A DNA stretch of 64,000 nt from Augochlora pura (lineage: Eukaryota > Arthropoda > Insecta > Hymenoptera > Halictidae), in NCBI RefSeq assembly GCF_028453695.1, contig NC_135781.1:22629640-22693639 (forward strand), read 5' to 3'. Positions 25,076 to 37,200 of this stretch are shown here, in pieces. Within the stretch, counting starts at the first letter, position 1. Every line of letters starts with the position of its first letter. The notes below the pieces were generated by a model that saw only the letters and a list, made by a program, of their open reading frames with translations, searched no databases and was not told the origin of the DNA. Made by a program: the position numbers and the translations under genes.

Positions 25076-26400
25076 TTGACTGATTTATTTAAACATTCAC
25101 TTGCGATTAATTTCTCAACGTGAAGTCGAGCGATAACCGAAAGCATCTTTCAATTAAGTTGCCTCAGAGCAACTTCTATTTTCGCTCGCGCCGAAACAAT
25201 TATTGTGGTTACACGTGAAAAGTGATTTCGATTCGACGTTTGCGTGTCTCATTTCGTGTATCTTATTTGAAAGATATCCATCAATATTTGGATTCAAAGC
25301 AAACAATCGCGTACGATAAAAGATCGCTATCGTCGTGAACGCGTTCGCGTGATCACCGTTCGCCAAAAAAAGGAAACACGGTGATTCTGCTCGTTTTTGG
25401 AACACGAAGGTGCGCGGATGCAGGACAGTTGCGTGATCGCGCACAGTTAAAAATAACCATTAAAAATCGAAACTGATTGAAATCGATACCGACGCGAGTC
25501 AGCCCGCGGAAGAGGAAATTATAACGTTTAATTCCTCGTGCAACCTTTCGCGATCGGCTCCGTGATAGAATGTTTATCTTATTTTTGGACATTGACTGCA
25601 CCAAGTCGCTCTGCTGGAAACACGTTTCGTTCGTGACAGAGACGGGAGGCTCTGGATCGGTAATTTTCGGCTCGTCTCTGGGTCAGAGAGGTTCGGCTAG
25701 GCTCGGGACGGCGCGGCGCGGCGGAAACGATTTTAATAACGAGCGACGTGCTCGCCACGTGGATACCCTCGGCAAGGCCCGCGTCAGCCTCCGGACGATC
25801 GTAATAACTGGAAAACGGGATCGCGGGTGCCGATTACGCCGAAATTGCCTGCAAACATTTAATATCGGACGGCGCGGTGCAACGCGCGGCGCGACAAAAG
25901 CGTATCAGCCGCGCCGAAAATTGACGAGCCTGGGAGATACGGTGACAGGAGCGGCTCTGCACACCGCCGCCAACGGATCGACATCGACGGATCGTTCTGC
26001 GTCCGCGTGTCCCGGGTAAGGCGTGTACACACCGGTATAATTAACGATCCGTATATTTTATTTCCCTAATTGCGAACACATAGAACGAGCGAGCGAGCGC
26101 GCGCGCGCGCGCGGGCGATAGTGTTTACACTCGTCTGGTATTACGTTATTCGGGGTAATTACAGGGTGCACACGATACTCGATGCATAAATGATGCGACC
26201 AGAAAAGCTCGCTCTCTCTGCGGGGATCCATTGGCCGTTCGGATGAAAGGGTCTAGACATATTTATTCGATTCAGGATCGTTCCGCGGTGTCTGCGTATA
26301 GAATCGGTAATGAAACGTTAAGTTTTCATCGGCCGACCACAGCGATTCATATTTTCCGAGTAAACAGTGTTTCAGCGGGTTCTTTGTGATTATTTTGAAT
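25076..26400. other. CpG-rich island at about 25350-26340
   Basis: The 149-codon plus frame at 25570-26019 is rich in R, G and T. It begins in AT-rich sequence and continues through GGCGCGGCGCGG-like sequence, and has no domain that I recognise. No splice-bounded exon could be argued. Confidence 0.5.
26089..26114. repeat. GAGC then (CG)n microsatellite
   Basis: GAGC tetramers run into about eight CG units ending at 26114. Confidence 0.85.
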
Positions 26401-27130
26401 GATTTTTAAGCGAAGAGGCTGACGTTCCGATGAACGAAGCGAAGACAGGGGGGGAATCGGTCGTGCAACGGTACGCGAAACGAAAGGCAAATGCGTTCAT
26501 CGAATTGATCCGGGCGAAACGATAAAATTCCAACACACTCGCGCCGCCGAGAAATTCGCGGGCACAGCGTATAAAATTATAAATATACATGGCACCGGGT
26601 CCTCGGGGATCGCGCGCGCGCGCCAATGCGTGTAAACGTTAACGCACACGCATCCAGTCAGCACCCAGCTCAGTGTAATCGCCGATGATTGCCCTTTATT
26701 ACAGCAACGGTCAATGCACGGCCCGGAATCCGGTCCACTCGGCCCGCTCGCAACAGACGATGGATTCGTCGGTCCATGAAGATACACCGCCGCGGTGAAC
26801 CACGAAAGCCTGCTGGTCTACTCGTTGCGTACGAGTGCGCTTCGTGTGCCCCGGATGCACACGTTGCATCCGATCCGAAATCCACGGCGACCAATTAATC
26901 TTCGAGTCGCGGGACCTCGATAATATTTCATTTGATGCGGCTCGATGAGACATCTTACTCGTATCGCAGCGGAAGCCTTCGTTAATCGAAGTTCGGCTTG
27001 TAAACAAAAATGGACAATTTGGGAAGGGACGACACGATTATTCAAGCCTCGTAGCTCATTTTTACTGTGGCACTGACAATTGGCGGCTATAAAAGCAAGC
27101 CGGGAGACTGGAATAATTATACCATCTCTC
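26401..27130. other. CpG-rich island
   Basis: Six overlapping frames of 69 to 98 codons occur on both strands, with no recognisable product. A TATA-like box near its downstream edge is listed separately. Confidence 0.5.
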
Positions 27131-27135
27131 CTCAG
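27087..27135 (+). promoter_or_regulatory. TATA-like box at island edge
   Basis: CTATAAAAGC lies at 27087-27096. CCTCAGATC about 40 bases further is a weak initiator at poor spacing. No coding sequence follows. Confidence 0.18.
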
Positions 27136-29025
27136 ATCGTCTATTTTTGTTGAGAAGCTAAGGGATAATTGGAGATAATTTGCTGTGATCCTAATCCTTG
27201 CGAATCGATTAGAATTTTATTTCTATTGTCAACAAAATACAACCATGTATTTTTAACCAGCTCAAGATAAAAAGGTATAGATGTCTTTACGAAACGAAGA
27301 AACAATCGCTCTGACTAGTTCTCCTTTGTTAAGAATAATTTGACAACGTCTACTAAGCTATTTTCCTCAGAAGTGGTGTTAGTGAATTTACAATGGCTTA
27401 GTTTGGTATTATTAAATCATATTTATTTTAACGTTTTATTTGATCTTTTATCATTTTAAGTTACAGCTTGAAAGTACCTCACGTGAAAGAGTTTATGTTA
27501 CTGTGTTCTATAGAACTTTTGACGCAGTCTTAATTATCCAGAAATTAACTTTTATCATTTACACTATTTCTGCTTTCAATGGCACGTGCATTGAAGTCGT
27601 GAGAATGAGGAACAGGGTAACCTGATTTTTTGTTATGGACACAATCAAATGGATGCGTCAACTTCTGGAATAAGATAAGTAGTCCGTGGTCGACGTTTAT
27701 CCTTAAAAGTTATATCAATGTAATATCAAGGTATCTTATAGCGAAATATTTACACAGTATACACAACTGTGTCTACTTCATGGCAACGGCATTGTCTTTA
27801 AATCCTTGCATTATTTTATAAATAGACTGCGTATTTGATTCACTTATCATAGAATTTCATTCGTGAAGCTCGCAATGGTAGAAAAATCCAAAAATTTAAG
27901 AATATATATATATTATTTCTAGGCTACTGAGATTATTGAAGAAAGGGTCGATGTTTTATTTAATTCCTATTTTATGTATATGTATATATTGAACCACGGT
28001 AATTACCGATTAAAATTTATAATATATAATAAATCATATTCAATAGTAAATTTTAGAAAATGAAAAATTGTAAAGCAGAATAGGTTTAATTAACGAAGTG
28101 CTAAAGATAAAGATACATTTGCCATGAAATAGTTTTAGATCATTTCAATAAGAAAACAAAAATCTCATATTAACACTTTGCGCTACAATAGAGAGTTATT
28201 AACGAAAATTATGAATGTATTCATTTCTGCTAAGACGAAAGAAAAATTGTACAAATGATTAACAATGTTTACACATACGTCGTGACTAGTTTGATGTCGT
28301 TCAGGTATGCGCTGCTAAATAGACTATGATTATACGATATAGTTTACTTGCAACAGATTGACTCTGTGATGATAATTGTTTACCATATCCCGCGAAATGT
28401 ACCGTGGTAGCTAAAATTTACCGATACACCACCGTTCATAGATAACTCAACATTTACATATATGCAAATATTGTAAAAATATCGTACGAAGATAATAACC
28501 GTTATTATGCAAAAATGCAAATCGCGCGCATTATTATCAAATGACAGAAGCAATCTTTACGAACAGCTGAGATATTGACAAAATTCTAATAGTAAAAGTT
28601 GAACGAACCCTTGGCACGAAATGGAAGCGGCTTGAAAAGTTCCTCATTCCAAGGTATTTCGTATGATTACCTGCCACTGAAGATGGACAAACATATCCGT
28701 TTGCAGAAGACCGAGCAACGTATCATTACAATTGAAAAACATCAGGTTAAAACAGCGAGGTATGAAATCCCGAGGCAAAATAAATGCAAATACTAGAACC
28801 GAGTGTACAGAATCTGAAAGTCAACTGCGGCGAGTCGAGAGAAACACAGGTGGAAACACTGGTGGAAAACAAACACTTGAATCGGCACTAATTTCATTGG
28901 AAGATGTTTGCAGTATTATGGCTGAACTGCGAGATCATGTGCAGTTACGGTAGCAACGGGTAAGAGCAGTTTGAAACAGCGGGGGAATCGAGTATCCGTG
29001 CATTGTTTTCAATCTGCTAAAATTA
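27136..29025. other. AT-rich non-coding stretch
   Basis: A partial dispersed motif copy lies at 27823-27840. TTAACACTTTGCGC at 28170 may be a lone piggyBac-type terminus. The small frames of 65 and 73 codons at 28599-28953 are not recognisable. Confidence 0.5.
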
Positions 29026-29236
29026 TTAACCCTTTGCTTTCGAAGTAGTTCTCAAAATAGTTCTTCCGATTTACGCTATTTTTATCTTATGCGATTTACT
29101 GCATTTATACATATGAAATTTAGTATTGTGCTCGTACAACAGTTACACTTCTAACAGTTTATTAAATATTAATCATTTGTGTAATGTAATCATTTTCAGC
29201 GGTGACTGAGAGTTATCCTCGAGTGCAAAGGGTTAT
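29026..29236 (-). mobile_element. piggyBac-type MITE, family A, internally shortened
   Basis: It starts TTAACCCTTTGCTTTCGAAG and ends CTCGAGTGCAAAGGGTTAT. At 211 bp it is shorter than the usual 247 bp, so a small internal deletion is likely. The strand follows the same end convention as the other copies. Confidence 0.8.
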
Positions 29237-29419
29237 AGAAAGAATTAAGTTCAATATCTGACACATATAAAGTGTGCAAAGAGTTAATAAGAGTTGAGAT
29301 AAATTCTTCTTATTCTTCACTAAATGTTTCCTTATTAAAATGAAACAATAACCTTTCCATCTCGCATATTTTTTCACGTCGTCAAAATTCTCAACACAAT
29401 AAACACAATAAAACAATAT

Positions 29420-29554
29420 GATTTATTGCGATTTATGCGTATGATACTGAGCTTATTAGCAAGTACAATACGTATCATTTTAACAATCTCTAAAGATAAA
29501 CGACATCAATTTTTAGTGGCGCCTCAGAGTCGCCACTAGAGTGCAAAGGGTTAA
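29420..29554 (-). mobile_element. piggyBac-type MITE, family A, truncated
   Basis: The right end TAGAGTGCAAAGGGTTAA is preceded by TGGCGCCTCAGAGTCGCCA, the diagnostic subterminal block of family A. The matching opposite terminus was not found, so this copy lost its other end. It lies only about 200 bases from the previous copy in the same orientation. Confidence 0.65.
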
Positions 29555-30470
29555 CAAAGCGAACGTGCAGGCGAACGATCCATTCTAAAAAGTTGTTTCA
29601 CCTTCTCTACACACACTTGGCTAGACGGTAATCTACTGAATAGTTAATGCATCGCGCGCGAAGCATGCGCCTGGTCGCACGCGTCCGACACTTATAGAAA
29701 ATATAATCCGCGCGCATACGCTGCATCTTAATCGCAACACGGCGAGCGCATACGCTCAACGACTGACGCCTATAAGAAATCCTCCAGCCGTCACGGTTTT
29801 TCCTAAACACCGACGTTGTTCCTAACGTTGCGATAACTTTTGCGAACACCGTCGGAGAATAATTGAGACGTGCATTAACATCGGAAGCCTGGAACACGTG
29901 ACATTTAACGACGCGCGGGATGTACGCGCGTAAACTGGTCAGTCAACTCTGCCGTACCATATTACCCCCGACGTAATTACCATGAAATGTCGTGCATTTC
30001 AATTAAACGTGCCGCTATAATAGATTGTATATCCCCGAGCGCGCGGGTCCGCAATAATAATTATATTCTATCGCAACGGGCATTGCGCGGTGGCAGGCGG
30101 CAGCGAAAGAATTAAAAACCGAGCGCCGCGGAGTTCGCTTCGCGCGCGCGCGCGCGCTCGCGATTGCATCGTCGGAAAAACTGCAAGGATATATTACGCT
30201 CGCATGCGATAAGGGATCTACGCATTATGAGCCGGCCGCGTTCCTCACTATCCGATGAATTATCGAAATAGACGCGGCGCACGATTGCGATCAGACCTCG
30301 GGCCACTTGCTTCGGACTCACCTCGGAACAAATGAAAATATTATCGCACTGATTTGTGGCTGTGTAACTTCGTCGGTCTCGGCGCGTAAATGAATTTCAT
30401 GCTCGCCCATACGTTCCCCGACCAATGCGAACCACGTTTCATTCAATCGCAGAGCGGATTTTTTTAGGTG
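29555..30470. other. CpG-rich island
   Basis: Minus-strand frames of 69 and 96 codons have no recognisable domain. A (CG)n array is listed separately. It is a typical island of this window. Confidence 0.5.
30140..30158. repeat. (CG)n microsatellite
   Basis: About nine CG units occur inside a CpG island. Confidence 0.85.
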
Positions 30471-31062
30471 GCCACTCTTGAACACGATTTCACAGAATTC
30501 TTTTTTCGCTATTAAAATCTCCCTTCAGATTTATTAATATGTTACATGTTACAAAGTTACGTCAAACTGCTACGTGTTGCACGATCAACAGAGGAATCAA
30601 TTGCATATACACTCGTATACGAAAGTATTCAAACGCTTAAATTCCTAACATTCAACTAGTGAAATATACATCTTAAACTGAAGCATATTTTCACTTATGT
30701 AATCGTAAGATCCATCCCTAATTATGTGTGTCGCGTTCGAAATAATGAACAAGGAGTGAATTTTCTGAATTTTATATTAATTTGTAAGAACTCGGAAATA
30801 TTATTGATATTAAAGCCTCCGAAACTAGAAATAATAAATTTATTAATGAAAGAAATTCGATTGAATAATACGCAATATCATAATCAGTGGTGACGGTTAC
30901 TGTAGGTTAGCCCTTCGGCGGAATGTTATTGTTCAATTAGTTAGCGTGTGCTTGCCGGTGAAAGTAGTCGTGTTTCGTAATGTGCTCGTCGCGTGTGTTC
31001 TTGTGAAGTGCTCTGGCCCAGAGTGGACCTCCATGGATTATTGCTGAAGCTTGTTCCTTCCT
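30471..31062. other. Non-coding stretch, AT-rich then GC-richer
   Basis: No gene. The last 170 bases (GTGTGCTTGCCGG onwards) look like a transcribed leader in composition, but no TATA box or open frame supports this. Confidence 0.45.
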
Positions 31063-31080
31063 ATGGTCATTAATGACCAT
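31063..31080. repeat. Perfect 18-bp palindrome with degenerate repeats downstream
   Basis: ATGGTCATTAATGACCAT is a perfect palindrome. Partial echoes (GTGATCA, CGTCATTGAAGTGA, GGTCATTCAAGTGG) continue to about 31155. Confidence 0.65.
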
Positions 31081-31321
31081 TGTAGTGATCAGTAATCGTC
31101 ATTGAAGTGATTATCAGTGATCATTTACGTAGTTATCAGCGGTCATTCAAGTGGGCAAGTATGATTATTTGTCCAAATTTTTGCCCCCCCTCGTCTGTAC
31201 TTCTTGTTGCTCCTTTTTTTCTTCTGCTGCCTTCCTTTGTTGCTACTGCTGCTTCCAGAGCCAATGTCACATCGAAATGTGAGTCGCATGCTCTTTTTTT
31301 ATAACTAGTACTCCAATGTTA

Positions 31322-31370
31322 CGAGTACAGTGTATTATGTATATGCATTGTTAATTGGTCACTGTACTCG
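31322..31370. repeat. Hairpin with a perfect 11-bp stem
   Basis: CGAGTACAGTG at 31322-31332 pairs with CACTGTACTCG at 31360-31370 around a 27-base AT-rich loop. The AGC/AGT trinucleotide array begins immediately after the stem. Confidence 0.7.
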
Positions 31371-31446
31371 CTGCAGTAGTAATAGTAGCTGCAATAGTAG
31401 TAGTAGGGGCAGCAGTAGTAGTAGCAGCAGTAGTAGCAGCAGTATT
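31371..31446 (+). repeat. (AGC/AGT)n trinucleotide array
   Basis: About 25 units of GCA, GTA and variants occur, interrupted by AATAG and GGGG. It gives open frames of Val/Ala or Tyr/Cys runs that are not genes. Confidence 0.85.
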
Positions 31447-32120
31447 TGAGCTGGCTTTGCCGCCCCAACGATCTGCGCAGATCGACACATCCGCAACTTG
31501 CAACAGTGTTGCGAAACAATCACGCGTTGTTTTAGTTGATTTTAAACAGAAGTGAACATTACCGTTGCGAATAAAGCAGTCCGAATTATCATTAGCATTA
31601 AAATGATTTGTTTAAATTATAGCGCCGCGAATAAACTAATAGCAACCTTATTTTAATTGACATGTACAATAGCTTTAACACTAAAGCTATCGAGCTCGAG
31701 CAGTGACTACGCGTTTTGCTTTAGAAGAATGGCAAGACTGGATTTATTTAGACTTTCTGCCATTTGTATTATAATTTATGCTTCTGAAAAAATCTTTATA
31801 ATCTAAAAAATTTTATAAGAAAAAGTGTAGAATCGGTCATTTAAATACTTTCGCGTTTCGAATCCACATTTCTTGGATCTCTGCTCGTTGAATTAGCGCT
31901 GCGACGATATAATCGCGTTGTAATAGCTTGCCTTTCGACTTTTCAGACGCCCACGCCGCAGCCGCAACAATGGACAGGCTTCGCCGCCCCAGCGAACATC
32001 TCGGATGGGCACATCGCGATTTTTGCATTAGAGTGTTTGTCATTGAATCGATTTCAAAGTTAACGTCGCGGAATAATCGCGTTTCCAGTAATCGCGTTTT
32101 TCTTAAAGTCGCGAGTCGAA
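31447..32120. other. Non-coding stretch with a diverged internal duplication
   Basis: GGCTTTGCCGCCCCAACGA near 31453 is echoed by GGCTTCGCCGCCCCAGCGA near 31978. The following ACACATCCGCAACTTGC and GCACATCGCGATTTTTGC are also alike. A perfect stem ATAGCTTTA / TAAAGCTAT lies at 31669-31690. An acceptor-like TTTCGACTTTTCAG precedes an ATG at 31970, but that frame runs into a MITE and has no recognisable product. Confidence 0.45.
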
Positions 32121-32370
32121 TTAACCCCTTGCCGTACTATTTTCTTCATAGTTACAAGGAGCACTTTTTCTATTGTAATAATTTCTTAAAAGGAAAAGAA
32201 AAAATATTTATTCCGTATTCGTCTATGTTTATTTAAATGGTTAAATACCGATGACAAGAGGCCAAAATTTTATTCCGGCATAAAAGAACGGAATAGCATT
32301 TATACTTAACACGATATTAACAGAGACCTCTATGACGAGCCAAAATCGTCAAAGTACGGCAAGGGATTAA
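32121..32370 (+). mobile_element. piggyBac-type MITE, family B
   Basis: The left end TTAACCCCTTGCCGTACT and the right end AGTACGGCAAGGGATTAA are 18-bp inverted repeats with one mismatch, including TTAA. It is 250 bp and non-coding. The interior is collinear with the copies at 32695, 56328 and 63705. The termini share CCC(C/T)TTGC with family A, so the two families probably used related transposases. Confidence 0.85.
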
Positions 32371-32694
32371 CAAATGGAAGTTCTCGAAATAGTAATTATT
32401 CGTGTTTTCATTTGCAGTCGCGTTACCATTAGTGTCGCGCAGATAAATTTGTTATTTGTTAAAGCGTTAGTAAGTAAGCGTAACTTGCGACTGTAAGAAA
32501 GGGAACCATAATGAATTCTAATTTCGTTCTGACTCTTTTCCGAGTCTTTAATTACAGCAATTTCCACGTGGTGAGACTCGGGCAATCGACGTAATTTTCG
32601 TTTTTTAATCAGCTGTAAATTCGTTTGCAACTAATTCGAAATTGATAATTACACGGAGCTAATGGCTGTGAAGTGCTGCTGGGTTTTTCAATTA
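32371..32694. other. Spacer between two family B elements
   Basis: An 87-codon minus frame has no recognisable product. No other feature. Confidence 0.55.
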
Positions 32695-32948
32695 TTAACC
32701 CCTTGCACCATCGCTCTTTTCATGCTGTGACGATTAGCACATATTCGTACTTAATAATTTTCCTAATAGGACCAGACAATTTTTGTTTCTTGTGTTGTCT
32801 TTATTTACCTTCGTTTCTATACTTTATTAGCAGAAGAATTTATTCTTATTTCGATGTAGAAGAAGTTAACAATATTCATATCTACTAGTAGAGCTTGCAT
32901 AAAATCTTTAGCACGAGTCTGATTCGTTATTATAGGGCAAGGGGTTAA
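32695..32948 (+). mobile_element. piggyBac-type MITE, family B
   Basis: It starts TTAACCCCTTGCACCATC and ends TATAGGGCAAGGGGTTAA, with the subterminal CACGAGTCTGATTCGTTA typical of family B before the right end. It is 254 bp and in the same orientation as the copy 325 bases upstream. Confidence 0.8.
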
Positions 32949-33062
32949 GTAGACTTTGATTCTGTGCTCGTATTCATGGTTGGTACTGGCATATCTGTGA
33001 TAATTGGTTTCTCAAATATTAAGTAGACTATAAATTGGCAAAATATTTAAATTTCAAGACAA
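32949..33062. other. Short AT-rich spacer
   Basis: No features seen. Confidence 0.6.
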
Positions 33063-33297
33063 TTAGCCTCCTCCTTCCGTGGCGCCCCTGAGCAAAGCAG
33101 GATTCAGTTCGCTGACTCGACCACGTAGCAGCACGTTGAAAATTCGCGCGCTCGCCTCTCATTGGCCACTGTTTTTCGTTAATAACTCGCAAACGAAGCT
33201 GCGGATCGTATTTTTGCTAAGGAAAAAATTACTCCAAATAACCTCCGGAACCAGTCGTTCCCGGTGTTACAATAATTTTGATACACCCTGTATATTA
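33063..33297 (+). repeat. Possible dispersed repeat ending in an ACACCCTGTAT motif
   Basis: A GC-richer block ends with GATACACCCTGTATATT, a terminus-like string that I recall at the edges of dispersed repeats in hymenopteran genomes. It contains GTTAATAACTCGCAAACGAA, also reminiscent of those repeats. A shorter CTACCCTGTATATT lies at 56253. An 84-codon frame here is unrecognised. No second copy exists in this window to prove it. Confidence 0.3.
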
Positions 33298-34047
33298 CAA
33301 ATTTGTAAGTGTTCGAATACTTTCGAAACGTGATAACTATTTTCACACTGGATTAGACGAATTGTTTTCTTTTTAAATTGCAGAGGCGCTAGTCCATTAT
33401 AGAATGACTGAAATGCTTTTTCGTACCGTTGCTCTTCCTCTCCTTTTTTAACATTTTTATCTAAGTCTATAATGAAGATTTTAAAAATGCATTTAGTAGA
33501 TCTCGATAACTTGTGTACATGCTAAAAATTTGATTGAAATAGATTAATGTAAAGTCAGGTTACGATTTTTAATTTATTGTAACTCGTAATAATGTCAACA
33601 GAATGTTCAACGTTCATATGTACGTAGTGTGTACATAATATGAAACAGTATTTTTACAGCTGACTGTTACATAATAGTATTTGGGTTATGTTAAAAAGTA
33701 AGAATGTTCAAAAATAAATTTTCTCATTCCCGTATGCTTCACGTATTTTTTATCTTATTATTTGCGCTACAGTTCTAAAGACGGCTCTCAATTGAATGGT
33801 ATTTCATAATAGATATACTTTTACCTTATGTCTGATACATTCAAAATAGGAAAATTATTATTATTCCCATTGATTATTTAGTCTTACACTTCCTTTGACT
33901 TTTAGTCTAAAAAGGCCAGAAATCTACTGCTTATGTTACGTTCAAATCTTTCGTTTCTTAAAAACTAATAAAGAAAGACAGAATAAAATAGAGAATAATA
34001 ATTAAAGAATGAAAGAGATGTAGTCATCTAACGTTCTTAGTAATACT
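33298..34047. other. AT-rich non-coding stretch
   Basis: No coding evidence and no clear element ends. Confidence 0.6.
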
Positions 34048-34301
34048 TTAACACGTTGAATGCCACGGGGGTCACCGGTGACCGGCACTGAACTTGGCAG
34101 TGACGCCATGGGGGCCACCGGTGACCGGCGCGCTCAGATTGATGCAAATATATATAATTTAAACAAATGACAATACTTATAATTTTTTTATTATTATCAT
34201 CGTTGTTATTATGTGCGTACGTTCCGATGTGTCATAATAGAAAATTCATCGTGGCGCCACGGACAATTCCTGTAAAATGGGCGTGGCATTCAACGTGTTA
34301 A
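34048..34301. mobile_element. piggyBac-type MITE, family C, with perfect inverted repeats
   Basis: TTAACACGTTGAATGCCACG at 34048-34067 is repeated exactly inverted at 34282-34301. The element is 254 bp and non-coding. Two direct copies of CACCGGTGACCGGC lie near the left end, at about 34073 and 34117; the first sits in the 12-bp palindrome GTCACCGGTGAC. Perfect termini suggest this is the youngest MITE in the window. Confidence 0.85.
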
Positions 34302-35500
34302 TAAAATGTAATAAAAATGTAACATACGATGTACCCGCTTACAGCTACAGACATCATACATAATAAAACCATGTTATGCAAAACTGAACGATAAATTGCG
34401 AACATAGCATCTCCAGGCTCTCAATTAGTCCATGATTGTTCTAACACTATTTTCACGAAATGATAACAATTCAAGTATCGCCGATCAAACAAAAATCGGA
34501 AATTTAGTGCGCAGATGTATTCTGAGACCACTGTAGCTGCCAGCGAGGCCCCGAGTCGAAGTTTCGTTCGCGTCAGCTCCACCGAAAAGCGAGAGGTTTC
34601 AAAATCGCGATCTCGTTAGGGCATTAGCAGGCTGCTCGCGGGTAGAGCAGGAAAATGGGCGCCAGCTATTTCTACGTTCCGGATAACAAGGAGCGCATAC
34701 TGACCTGTCATCGGCCGAGATTTATGGAAGTTACTTGCAACTTACGGGAAGCCGATTTTCCTGGAACAGGATCGCGCGCGACAGCTAGCGGTCTCGCGGC
34801 TGGATACACGGTCCCCGGGATCGATCCCTGGGCCCCCGTCCTCGTGTTCGTTTATCGAGAAATAAACGTTCCCCGTTCCTTTCTCCCTGTCTTTTGCCCG
34901 CGCTTTTGTGTCCCGCTAACGCGATTAATTATTGATAACACGTTATGAATCGTGGGAAACATGATCCCCGCGGTTTCTGGACAGCCGTCGCCACGAATAA
35001 TTCATGTCTCTCGCGCTTCTGTGTTTCCATCGCGGTCCCTCCTCTCTCTCACTCTCTCTCTCTCTCTCTCTCTCGCTCTCTCTCGCCAGCCAGCTAGCTC
35101 CTCTAATTCCCGCCGCGCTGTGCCTCCCTTTTGCTTTTGTTTCCTCCGCCTTTCTTTCGCGGATTCTTCGAGGGGCCGCGACGTCGGAGAACGATAGATA
35201 CAAATTGTAAAATGCTGTCGGGATGCCGTGCCGGCTCGCCGAAACGGTTCCGGTTTTTCTTGGGGTTGCTGCTGTTGATGCTCGACGAGCTCGCCGTGCC
35301 GCGTTTAGTTTGTTCGATCGCGTGGAAACAAGCGGGGGAATTAGGACGCGGGACCATTGCCATTTTTCTTTTGTCCCTCGGAATTGAAATTTTTAAAACG
35401 AAAAATCGTCAACTGTCAAACACGGGGATGGATAAAGTTGTGGAACTTTTTCATTTAAATTATAACAGCCGTTTTTTGAAGGCAGTTCTTACCTCTCGGT
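34302..35500. other. AT-rich flank, then CpG-rich island at about 34540-35500
   Basis: Frames of 66 to 125 codons overlap on both strands, several reading through the (CT)n array as LSLSLS or ERERER. GGGATCGATCCC near 34818 is a perfect 12-bp palindrome. No product is recognised. Confidence 0.5.
35042..35084 (+). repeat. (CT)n microsatellite
   Basis: About 20 CT units with three interruptions, in a CpG island. Confidence 0.9.
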
Positions 35501-37200
35501 TTCAATGAGAATAAATAAAAAGAAGTTCTTGAAAATCAGCATTTTTAGGACAGTGGAGCCGGTTACTGTGGACAGACCCATTGTCGTGCCCTTGATTTGC
35601 TTCCAGACATAATTCGTGTTATATTTACCATATAAGACGTATTTTTTAATAAAAAATTGATTATTTTAATAAAAAATTGCTTTATTTGATAAATATAAAA
35701 TTAATTATGCCCGAAAACAAAACTGAAGTTTCTTTTGCCCTAACCTCCATTATCGAATGATTCTCGTCTAGAGAATCATTAAGATTGTCTAAACAGCCAT
35801 AATTTTTGTAGAAGAAGAATAGTATGCCATCGCATTTACAAAAATGCTGTCGCTACATAACATATAAAATAACTATTGCTTACATATTACGAGTACCTCC
35901 ATACAATTTTTATATAAATAGTTTCTCGATATATTTAAAAGCAAAGTTTAACCTATGTAACACTATGAAACAGTATTTTATCATCATTTTTATGTTATCC
36001 AATCCCTGACAGCTATTAAATCCAACCCGTTAGACTATCGTGTGTCTCTTGATTTACGTTTCACCAAAGTTTGCGGATTTCCCTATCGCTGAAACATTAG
36101 GATTGCGTTTGCTATTGGAGATCGCAGGAGCCTGTCCAAGTGCTAATTCAGAAGACGGACGGGTTCGGTAAATATTAAATGTTATTGTGAACCTAATCTC
36201 CATTTACATCGGGACGCGTCACAGCGCGGCGCGGCTGCCAGGTTTAATGAACATCCACTCAACGCTCTCTCGGAATGGAAAGAGCTGGTTAGGAACCATG
36301 AGTGAAAAGCAAATGAAATGTCGCCGGCTCACTTGAGAGCATCCACCGGGGAACGATGGAGTTAATCCGCCGTTGTTTCGCGGAGTGATTCAATTAAGAG
36401 AACGTTAATTAATTAATGCGGAGAGACGGACGAAGCCAGAAGTTTACCCAAGCCCGTCGACTCCTCGAGAATCATCGGCAAAGAAAGGTAAAAACTCTGG
36501 CGAAACCGGAGACCGGCGTTTCTGCTTTGTTATGCTTTAATCAATTATGAAAACGGTTCTAACGAGAGAGAAATACGAGCACTAGGAAACATGACAGCTT
36601 ACGGGTTAGTTCCTTACCACCTTCGTGCCAATAGAAAATCCTTAAGACTCTACCGGAAGCTCTTCGGAACAGATTTCTGCAGCGTTTAACTCGTCTGCAA
36701 TTACGCGAATTCGTTTTAGCTGTTTTAATCCCTGCCAGCAAAGTTTCGGCGACTTAATCTTCAGTTACGGTTCGTCTGCGCTATAAATTTCGTGGGATCC
36801 TTTTCTACCGTTAAGATAAACATCCGGAAGATCGGTAACTAACAACGACAGCAATTCCATTTACACGCTCGACGATTCTATTCTTCGGATTTAAATTGAA
36901 CAGACGTGTATCAATTATAAAATGACAATTAGCACACGATGGCAATTATCATAATGTTGTAAAATATTTCTTGCACAGGTTACTATAAGTTTGACTCCAA
37001 AAACTGTTTAAAGTAGTTGTAATCAAGTGAATATTTCTAGTATAGTGTGATATATAGTATCAAGTGAATTGAATTTTCCAACTCATTTAAAATAATAAAT
37101 TCGGAGTATGTTATCGGTGCACATTATTCTGGTAAATACTTTATATTTTTATGGATATTTTAACAGTAATAGCGAAATTGTTAATTATATGTATCACTTG
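35501..37200. other. AT-rich, then GC-richer (36040-36830), then AT-rich non-coding DNA
   Basis: Two direct copies of TTTTAATAAAAAATTG lie at about 35644-35680. The GC-richer part holds only a 60-codon minus frame. No gene. Confidence 0.5.

Noticed and set aside
25570..26019. 149-codon open frame on the plus strand
   Set aside because: Compositional frame in a CpG island with no domain, no start context and no supporting signal.
31970..32236. Acceptor-like TTTTCAG followed by ATG and an open frame
   Set aside because: The frame runs into a family B MITE at 32121 and its product is unknown; a chance acceptor is more likely.
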